This document shows, piece after piece, positions 1 through 5,117 of a DNA stretch of 5,117 nucleotides. The notes beneath the pieces were generated by a model that saw nothing but the letters and a program-made list of their open reading frames with translations, was not told the origin of the DNA and ran no database searches. A program made the position numbers and the translations under genes. Every line of letters starts with the position of its first letter. The first letter of the stretch is position 1. This DNA comes from Globobulimina sp. (lineage: Eukaryota; Foraminifera; Rotaliida): contig PIVH01000718.1 in NCBI GenBank assembly GCA_003354225.1, positions 1 to 5,117 on the forward strand, read 5' to 3'.

Positions 1-56
1 CAGCTCTTAGACAACATGTTGAACATGTTACTCAAATGTTCAACCCACAATTTTAA
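1..56 (+). CDS. Possible C-terminal end of a plus-strand gene (partial)
   Basis: Reading from base 3, seventeen sense codons run to a TAA at 54-56 and give ALRQHVEHVTQMFNPQF. This reads like a plausible helical C-terminal tail, and it would place a gene tail-to-tail with the ATAD3 gene to its right. The frame starting at base 1 is also open, to the TAG at 127-129, so being open is weak evidence at this length. No family can be named from so few residues. The call rests on the protein-like composition and on the absence of another gene that would explain the left edge. Confidence 0.25.
   Translation, partial: ALRQHVEHVTQMFNPQF
18..44. repeat. Perfect 9-bp inverted repeat (potential hairpin)
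   Basis: GTTGAACAT at 18-26 is exactly complementary to ATGTTCAAC at 36-44, with a 9-base spacer. It overlaps a short tandem repeat in which AACATGTT occurs at 13-20 and again at 22-29. In RNA this would form a 9-bp stem with a 9-base loop, just before the TAA at 54-56. It may be a 3'-end structure of the left-hand transcript, or only a by-product of the repeated codons (QHV, EHV). No function can be assigned. Confidence 0.4.
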
Positions 57-327
57 AACCCCTGAGAAAGTGTCCACACTCTTGCCATGTTATCCTACTT
101 CTCATTCTTCTAAAAAAGTGAGTTACTAGTACTGGAACACTAATTGTTTAGGTTTGGTACTTTGGTATGTACAGCAAACGTCGTTTGATTAAAAACATGT
201 ACACCACTGTCATCATCTGTTTTTTGTAGAGAATGAACAATGATCATATTACAATAGAAATCTGAATATGAAACATAACAAACAAACGAAGTAACACATG
301 TGCAAAATATCATTTGTATCAATTGTA
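57..327. other. Intergenic region containing the ATAD3 3' UTR
   Basis: This is the space downstream of the ATAD3 stop codon (minus strand) and of the possible plus-strand gene end at 56. I see no canonical AATAAA polyadenylation signal on the minus strand and no RNA gene. A 60-codon minus-strand open frame lies between 322 and 140, just past the ATAD3 stop. It begins with TTG, has no recognisable domain and is best read as 3' UTR. The two transcripts probably terminate convergently within these 271 bases. Confidence 0.6.
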
Positions 328-2426
328 TTACAGATAGGAAGTCTTTTTTTTAAATTCTTCATCAGTTTGGTTCTTAATAGATTCTTCCACTTCAAACGCT
401 TTGGTTTTTAAAAACGTTTCAAGAATTTGTTCCATTAAGAAAGGAGTTAATTTCTCCTCCATCCCACCATACATAGCCGCTTGTACTTGAATCATATACT
501 TACCAATTTGTCTGCCACTAAACCCATGCGTTTTGTTCGTCAATCGATCCCAGATAAAATCATCCTCCTCAAAGCCTGCAATATCAATCACTCTCCCTCG
601 GATCACACCAGATTGGATATTCGCATGTTGTGCATGCTGTGTTATATAAACATCAAAATAATGTCTCAACATAGTTTCCCTCTCTCTTTCCTGCGGTAAA
701 CCAAACTCAATCATATCGTCAATCCGATCAATGACAGCCTTGTCTAATGATTGTGGTACATTTGAGGCTAACACGATCATAAAATCTTTGGTTTCCGTGC
801 CACTGCGATATAAAAACGCACTCAATGCATTCCGCATATTTTCACTCATCTTATCCGATTCCCTGCCTTTACGCAAAAAAGCATCCGCTTCATCAATAAA
901 TAGAATAGTTCCTTTTTTTGAAGTTTCCGCCCAATCGAATATTTTATGCAATTCGGTCACTGCATTTGCGCCCAATTGGATAAAATCTGCGCCAGTCATC
1001 ACTGCATAATCCAAACCAGATTGCTCCGCCAACATTCGTGCAAACAATGTTTTACCAGTACCTATTTTTTATTTATTTCTTTGTTTTTGTTTCAAATAAA
1101 CAGTCGAGAACACACCCGGTGGTCCATAAATTAATAAATGTCGAAACGGAGCCTTATTAATTTTAGTTTGCTGCGTACAACGTGTGATAAATTTTATTTT
1201 ATTATTGATATCCGACGATAGTACAATCCCATTAAAATTGTTCTCATTTCTATTTTCTTCCGTTGCTTTACTTGCCAATTTCGCATTCATTTCAGAAATG
1301 CGTTTTTTTAACTCTTTGGAAGTATACCTCTGATTTTTACTGAAAAACCATGACTTACTAGGCTTTAAATCCTTGAATGAGCGCCGCGATGTCTCCCTTA
1401 CTAGCGACGGTTTACCCCAATGTTTCTCTATTTGTCTGGCAACTAAATTGATGCCACGGCGACTGGCAGTGACCGCTGCTGTGATGGCCACTAAACCAGT
1501 GCCCATAATCCATAATTTCTCTTTGTCAGTGATTAAGTCCCTGACACCAGAGGCCAAATTAGCGTACGCCAATAGCTCTTCTTTGCGTATTTCTAATTTG
1601 GTGGTCCGTCCTTCCTCCAATTCTTGCTTTTGTTCTCGTAGATGAACGTCTTCATTCTCTCGCTCTATCTTCATTTTCCCCTTTGTCTCTGCCCCAATCC
1701 GAATGGAATTGGTCTCCCGATCTAACTTTGCTTGGTAGTCCATGCTCTCTCTCCTTTTCATTTCAATTTCTTCCTCAACTTTTTTCTGTCGCTGCAAATT
1801 CTCTTCGTTTAATTGTCTCTGTCTTTGTAGCCATTCTTCCTGCGCTTTTTTCTTCTGTTCCATCAATTGTTGCTCTAACTGCGCCTATTTTTTTTATTAT
1901 TTTATTTATGAAATCGGACTTTTAACAAAAAAAAGTGTTTCTATAAAAAGATGAAAAAATACTTTTTGTTGTGCTTCTTGTCTCATTTTTTCTTTCCATA
2001 ATTCTTGTTGATGTTCATCGCGTTTCGCGTCCAGATCGTGCTGGTTTTGCATCATTTGTTGTCGGTATTGCATATTTTCTCGCGCCATTTGTTGTGTTCG
2101 CAGCTTTGCTTCGGCTTCTTTTCTCCGCTCTTGTTGCAAAGCGAGGCGTAACACATCTTTTGAGTGTGCAGAAGCATCTATTTCCTTCAATGCCTAATTA
2201 AAATCCGATACTATAGTTAGTCATGAAATTTCCAGAAAATTCAAAATATTTAACTTACCTTTGCTCCTTCCACGAGAGCGGAAGCATCAAAATCTGAGAT
2301 AACTTTGGTGTTTGATACATCTGCTTCATCATCGACATAGTAGTCATCATCATACTCATCGTCAATATCATCGTTGTCACCATCATTTGGTGGTGGAGGG
2401 TTACTTCCGCCAAATAACCACGACAT
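328..2426 (-). CDS. ATAD3: ATAD3-family AAA+ ATPase of the mitochondrial inner membrane, four exons, complete
   Basis: The exons are 2426-2259, 2193-1963, 1884-1116 and 1061-328 (minus strand). Spliced, they give 633 residues, close to human ATAD3 proteins. The ATG at 2426 is preceded in frame by TAG at 2435-2433 and opens with MSWLFG, the family's N-terminal signature. In order: a Pro-rich then acidic stretch (about 10-36); FDASALVEGAKALKEID (46-62), matching the conserved FDPTGLERAAKAAREL-type segment; a long Gln/Glu/Arg/Lys coiled coil (about 65-245); a membrane segment (about 258-273); GKPSLVRETSR (290-300), near-identical to animal ATAD3; and the AAA+ domain. That domain has Walker A GPPGTGKT (387-394), Walker B ILFIDEA with D446 and E447, sensor-1 N490, a probable arginine finger R502 in DRIDD, and sensor-2 GFSGR (569-573). 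Known family role: an oligomeric ATPase anchored in the inner membrane, linked to nucleoid organisation, cristae and lipid transport. All catalytic residues are present, so it is expected to be active. Identification is very secure; the exon joins are predictions that restore the family sequence exactly. Confidence 0.96.
1062..1115 (-). other. ATAD3 intron 3 (54 bases, phase 1), interrupting the Walker A codons
   Basis: The donor CCACCGG|GTGTGT starts at 1115 and the acceptor AAATAAAAAATAG ends at 1062. The split codon G|GT restores the glycine in GPPGTGKT, which fixes the splice sites: moving the donor two bases to the next GT breaks the frame. The acceptor is A-rich and resembles that of intron 2. 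The intron is 54 bases (a multiple of three) with an in-frame TAA, so an unspliced message stops inside the ATP-binding loop. Confidence 0.92.
1885..1962 (-). other. ATAD3 intron 2 (78 bases, phase 0)
   Basis: The donor CAAAAA|GTATTTTTTC starts at 1962 and the acceptor AAAAAAAATAG ends at 1885. Splicing joins EAQQK to AQLEQQLMEQ, which continues the coiled coil. The intron has no polypyrimidine tract next to its acceptor; it is A-rich instead. The length is a multiple of three, but an in-frame TAA truncates the product if it is retained. Bases 2-9 (TATTTTTT) are perfectly complementary to bases 70-77 (AAAAAATA), so the two ends could pair. No CTAAC-like branch site is visible. Confidence 0.9.
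2194..2258 (-). other. ATAD3 intron 1 (65 bases, phase 0)
   Basis: The donor is AAG|GTAAGT at 2258 and the acceptor TTTTAATTAG ends at 2194. Removing it joins VEGAK to ALKEID and keeps the conserved ATAD3 N-terminal segment in frame. A good branch-site candidate, TGACTAACT, lies inside; CTAAC occupies 2220-2216, with the likely branch adenosine at 2217, about 23 bases before the acceptor. This resembles the fungal TACTAAC consensus. The length is not a multiple of three. Confidence 0.9.
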
Positions 2427-2800
2427 TAGTATCTATAAATAGTTGAAAAGACTTGAAAGTCCCGATGTGATCTGAATATGTTTGATGTTTTTGGGTGTGT
2501 TAGTAAAGTCTTTAATTAGTGCAAAATAAATGTGTATCAAAAATTTCAGCCACGCGACAGAAAGCAAGTATTAATAATTTCTTTTTTATCTACCAATTAA
2601 AAAGAAAATGGGTCAAGGAAAAAGCAAGCTAAATTTACTAAATTACGTCAAAAGAATTAGCATTTCTTTGTTTAACCATATTTTTTCTTTCAGCGGTTTA
2701 AGTTTAACCAAAATTTAAATATAACCGCAAACCGAACAGTCGTATATATTGTTTGACAGTGGGTTTGTAGTGATATAACACAATTAAATAAAAACACAAT
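2427..2800. other. Spacer: 3' region of the membrane-protein gene and promoter/5' UTR of ATAD3
   Basis: These 374 AT-rich bases separate two minus-strand genes, so they should carry the 3' end of the membrane-protein transcript and the promoter of ATAD3. I see no minus-strand AATAAA. Just upstream of the ATAD3 start is the minus-strand stretch ATTTATAG (about 2441-2434), TATA-like in composition but too close to the ATG to be a persuasive TATA box. A small direct repeat, TTGAAAAGACTTGAAAG, lies near 2442-2460. No RNA gene or transposon end is evident. The only open frame worth recording is the plus-strand micro-ORF at 2608-2718. Confidence 0.5.
2608..2718 (+). CDS. Candidate micro-ORF, 36 codons, with a myristoylation-like N-terminus
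   Basis: An ATG in a good context (AAAATGG, with A at -3 and G at +4) opens a 36-codon frame ending in TAA at 2716-2718. It starts MGQGKSKL, which fits the N-myristoylation pattern (Gly at position 2, Ser at position 6, then Lys), as in the N-termini of calcium-sensor and kinase families. The remainder is LNLLNYVKRISISLFNHI followed by a short hydrophobic tail. It could also be the first exon of a longer plus-strand gene, but I see no good donor site in it and the DNA to the right is coding on the other strand. An open frame this short is common by chance. Confidence 0.15.
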   Translation: MGQGKSKLNLLNYVKRISISLFNHIFSFSGLSLTKI

Positions 2801-4378
2801 CTATATATAAATATCACCGCATTGATGCATATCACCCGCATATTCAACAATTAGTTTGTCCAAATGATATCTGCCAAACAACTTTGCTAATTGGGAGTCG
2901 CGTATTTTTGTGGCCTCAATATTTGTTCTTTGTTGCATCATTTTGTCAATCAATTTTTCATTCAGAACTGAATTATCTTGAACTATCATCACATTCAAAC
3001 ACATTTCAAACACATATCGTAAATTCCACAATTTATACACAATCAAGCAATTTACAACGAAATGTAGAATCAAGCAAATTGCAAATACACTGAAATGCCA
3101 ATAATTGGACAATAACAAATATAGCGAATGCCACATGGATTGAGATGATGATAATGTTGAAATAAATAGCGATTTAATAACTTGATTTTCTGCAACATAA
3201 TTTTGTATTGAATGATATGAATATAAATCAGTAATTATTTGGTGAGCAATGATATATGGATACAATAACGCATATAATATGTATACAATTTGCAAAGGAA
3301 TAAACACAAATAATAACATTATGTATTGCATTTCTACCAATTTGTCATAAAATGACATACCATCCTCATCGTCATCATCATCATAAGCATTCTTCCATAA
3401 CATTTTAAATTCCCATTTGAATGATTGTCGACTTGTTGAAGTAATTTGAGGTATTGTATACCCTCTTAATTCCCGAATAAATTTTGAAGTACATTCCGAA
3501 TACGCAGTTGTTAATAATTTGCTTGCTACGTATTTTGCGCTCGATGGTATCCAAAATGCCGATGAATAATGTTCAGCGAGGACTTTATTTGCAATCCCTA
3601 CTCTTAATTGATATTCGTCGACGTCATTTGTTTCAGGATATTTGCTGGCATTTGGCTGGTGTGTAATTGCTTTTTTTTTGAATAGTGATTGGAACTCACA
3701 ATCAAAGAAAGCAAAAATCGGAATTAACAATGTTGTAAACAATGTGCCAAATATATTACAACTATTTGATGGTTGATGGATATGTATAAATTTGAACAGT
3801 TTTTGATAGAATGCATCAGAGTGCGGACTGCTTAAATTATCATGAATGGGAAAGTATAATTTTTTCGAGTAAATTGCAGGAATTATATTAATATTCGAAT
3901 GGACAAATGATGACAACACAAAAACAGATAACTTGAAAAAAGAAATAAATGCTACTATCGGAAATGTAGCCACTCCGATAAATATAATAAGGGTCAGAAT
4001 TAAAAATACAAAACATGCCACATCAAATCCACTAAATGACGTTTGATGAACTACACCAACACAGGAAACAACAATGCATAATGCAACCACTGTTGACAAA
4101 TTGAACAAAAATATCCAAATATACGTATAATAGGAATCACAATTATGCGTAAATAATGATAATGGGGATATTTGGTACACACTTAATTGATTACCAGTTA
4201 ATTCATTCTCTGTAAATCTTGCTTGCGAAAATTCCATCCATGCGACGGTGCTCGCAAAAATGAACAAATCTGACAACATAAGGAAATTTACCAAATTCGC
4301 ACGGTGATGAAAGGGAGGCATTGATCCCATGTCTGGCATTTTTTTCTTTTGATACCAGGTCATGTGTGGATAGGTCAT
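2801..4378 (-). CDS. Multi-pass membrane protein of unknown family, 525 residues, intron-less
   Basis: A single frame of 525 codons stays open in AT-rich DNA, strong evidence of a real gene. The ATG at 4378 is the first in frame, since TGA lies at 4390-4388. The start is basic and Met-rich with no cleavable signal peptide. Hydrophobic segments lie at about 29-47, 85-112, 119-158 (long enough for two passes), 208-225, 348-380 and 417-451, suggesting roughly six to eight passes. Between the fourth and fifth lies a soluble loop of about 120 residues (226-347), containing an aromatic-rich segment and an acidic run at 333-339 (five Asp, Glu, Asp). The C-terminal tail after 452 is polar, probably helical, and ends MHQCGDIYI. 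I compared it from memory with ATG9 and meckelin and found no convincing match. A channel, transporter or the membrane part of a protist surface receptor are all possible. The complete short N-terminus argues against it being a fragment of a larger protein. Confidence 0.85.
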   Translation of the reverse strand: MTYPHMTWYQKKKMPDMGSMPPFHHRANLVNFLMLSDLFIFASTVAWMEFSQARFTENELTGNQLSVYQISPLSLFTHNCDSYYTYIWIFLFNLSTVVALCIVVSCVGVVHQTSFSGFDVACFVFLILTLIIFIGVATFPIVAFISFFKLSVFVLSSFVHSNINIIPAIYSKKLYFPIHDNLSSPHSDAFYQKLFKFIHIHQPSNSCNIFGTLFTTLLIPIFAFFDCEFQSLFKKKAITHQPNASKYPETNDVDEYQLRVGIANKVLAEHYSSAFWIPSSAKYVASKLLTTAYSECTSKFIRELRGYTIPQITSTSRQSFKWEFKMLWKNAYDDDDDEDGMSFYDKLVEMQYIMLLFVFIPLQIVYILYALLYPYIIAHQIITDLYSYHSIQNYVAENQVIKSLFISTLSSSQSMWHSLYLLLSNYWHFSVFAICLILHFVVNCLIVYKLWNLRYVFEMCLNVMIVQDNSVLNEKLIDKMMQQRTNIEATKIRDSQLAKLFGRYHLDKLIVEYAGDMHQCGDIYI

Positions 4379-4446
4379 ATTTCCGACTCAGTTTGTAGTT
4401 TTTTTACATTCCCAAAACTTCTTACCTACTCTCACCTGCCTATCCA
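4379..4446. promoter_or_regulatory. Divergent promoter region between the membrane-protein and GTPase genes
   Basis: Only 68 bases separate the two start codons, which point away from each other. Both promoters and both 5' UTRs must therefore fit here or extend into the opposite gene. The plus strand is pyrimidine-rich (for example CTTCTTACCTACTCTCACC from about 4419) and contains a T7 run at about 4399-4405. I see no clear TATA box. Promoter function is inferred only from the gene arrangement. Confidence 0.5.
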
Positions 4447-5117
4447 ATGGCAGACCCTTATGCATATGACAGCATATATTACCCTACAAACCATCGTGAC
4501 GGTGACCTCACCAAAACAAACCCAATCATAGACGATAGCGACCCAAACAAAGAACAAATGGTGGTGAAAATTGGCATTTTAGGCAATCAAGATGTCGGCA
4601 AAGCTAGTTTTATGCGTCGCTATGTGCGCGACGAATTCAATCAACATTCCTCATACGGATATTACAACAATAGCCCAGGCTCCGTCTTATTTTTAGAAAA
4701 GCAAATCTCTATGAAAAATGTAAACTTGTTCCTAGGTTTATGGTGTTCCACAACTTACAATATCTACGAATCTGCGTTGCAATTAGTGTGTCAAGACGCA
4801 AATGTCGTAATCTTCATGTTCTCGCTCACCAACAAAGCCTCCTTAAATGCAATAAAATCGTGGTACGACCAAGCCTTAGCTCAAAATAAACAGTTTATCC
4901 CCATCTTAGTCGGTACCAAATACGATATCGTCCATGAAAATATCTCGGGTTCCAATGCAAACTCTCATTTTTACCTCAATCAATATCATAAAATGACCAG
5001 AATCGCCAGGAAATATGCCATGAAAATGAAGGCTTCATTGATATATATTTCATCCAAATCCAACACAAATATCAATCATATCATTAAAGTGTGCGTAGCC
5101 AAAGTATTTAACATCAA
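4447..5117 (+). CDS. Spg1/Tem1-family small GTPase-like protein with degenerate G1 and G3 motifs (partial, right end cut)
   Basis: The frame is open for 223 codons to the window edge. The ATG at 4447 is the first after an in-frame TAG at 4396-4398. A 37-residue Tyr/Asp-rich extension precedes MVVKIGILG (38-46). Family-diagnostic segments include LQLVCQDANVVIFMFSLT (111-128), the Spg1-type form of the region after G3, SLNAIKSWY, IPILVGTKYD (151-160, the TKYD form of G4) and ARKYAMKMKASLIYISSKSN (187-206, including G5). Spg1 and Tem1 normally act as molecular switches at spindle pole bodies or centrosomes in the septation and mitotic-exit pathway. Here G1 reads GNQDVGKAS, with Ala53 in place of the Mg-binding Ser/Thr. 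G3, normally WDLGGQ, reads WCSTTY (99-104), replacing Asp, Gly and the catalytic Gln. Switch I is also altered and lengthened. It probably cannot hydrolyse GTP normally. Family members usually end only a few residues past this point. Assignment to the lineage is firm; retention of Spg1 function is doubtful. Confidence 0.92.
   Translation, partial: MADPYAYDSIYYPTNHRDGDLTKTNPIIDDSDPNKEQMVVKIGILGNQDVGKASFMRRYVRDEFNQHSSYGYYNNSPGSVLFLEKQISMKNVNLFLGLWCSTTYNIYESALQLVCQDANVVIFMFSLTNKASLNAIKSWYDQALAQNKQFIPILVGTKYDIVHENISGSNANSHFYLNQYHKMTRIARKYAMKMKASLIYISSKSNTNINHIIKVCVAKVFNI

Noticed and set aside
118-123. Donor-like GTGAGT on the plus strand
   Set aside because: A downstream plus-strand exon would have to lie antisense to ATAD3, and no plausible one is visible.
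140-322. 60-codon minus-strand frame directly after the ATAD3 stop
   Set aside because: It begins with TTG, has no recognisable domain and lies where the ATAD3 3' UTR must be. At this length it is expected by chance.
481-1954. Several plus-strand open frames of 60-92 codons opposite ATAD3
   Set aside because: They are antisense shadows of the ATAD3 exons. Their composition mirrors the Gln/Lys/Glu-rich coding strand and none has a plausible domain.
328-2426. ATAD3 as a broken gene or as three separate minus-strand genes
   Set aside because: The interruptions have GT...AG ends, and removing them restores the conserved ATAD3 sequence exactly, including GPPGTGKT and the N-terminal segment. Splicing explains them better than mutation.
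2679-2693. Polypyrimidine tract plus CAG (TTTTTTCTTTCAG), a strong-looking plus-strand acceptor
   Set aside because: What follows is only a short open stretch before stops and then antisense to the membrane-protein gene. The confirmed introns here do not use pyrimidine-rich acceptors.
2801-4378. Possible ATG9 or meckelin homologue
   Set aside because: The number and spacing of hydrophobic segments are loosely compatible, but the conserved motifs of either family as I remember them are not present.
2884-4531. Plus-strand open frames of 60-69 codons opposite the membrane-protein gene and across the divergent promoter
   Set aside because: They are antisense or out-of-frame with clear genes and show no protein-family features.
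4447-5117. GTPase-like gene as a decayed pseudogene
   Set aside because: It has 223 uninterrupted codons, conserved G4 and G5 motifs and family-typical core segments. Only the catalytic positions have changed, which is not the pattern of random decay.

Overview
The window looks like nuclear DNA from a unicellular eukaryote. Genes sit on both strands and are split by short spliceosomal introns (54-78 bases, GT...AG). The DNA is AT-rich and the standard genetic code fits. The gene content gives a weak taxonomic hint: ATAD3 is known from animals, plants and several protist groups but not typically from fungi, while Spg1/Tem1-type GTPases are known from fungi, amoebae and other protists but not animals. 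Having both suggests a free-living protist (amoebozoan, heterolobosean or rhizarian type). The sequence alone does not settle which.

Layout, left to right. (1) Bases 1-56 may hold the last codons of a plus-strand gene, followed by a non-coding stretch that includes the 3' UTR of the next gene. (2) Bases 2426 down to 328 (minus strand) hold a complete four-exon ATAD3 gene. ATAD3 is a mitochondrial inner-membrane AAA+ ATPase; the spliced product is 633 residues and every diagnostic ATPase residue is present. (3) Bases 2427-2800 are a 374-base AT-rich spacer with at most one 36-codon micro-ORF. (4) Bases 4378 down to 2801 (minus strand) hold an intron-less 525-residue multi-pass membrane protein that I do not recognise. 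(5) Bases 4379-4446 are a 68-base divergent promoter region. (6) From 4447 to the right edge runs a plus-strand gene for a Ras-superfamily protein of the Spg1/Tem1 family, cut by the window end near its natural C-terminus.

The most notable item is the Spg1/Tem1-like protein. Its fold-defining segments and guanine-specificity motif (TKYD) are well kept. The magnesium-binding and catalytic positions in the G1 and G3 motifs are replaced at aligned positions, while the reading frame stays intact, which points to a pseudo-GTPase. Nothing in the sequence shows that the three main genes work together. ATAD3 and the GTPase belong to unrelated processes (mitochondrial inner-membrane and nucleoid organisation, and cell-division or cytoskeletal signalling), so their proximity is probably ordinary compact-genome packing.
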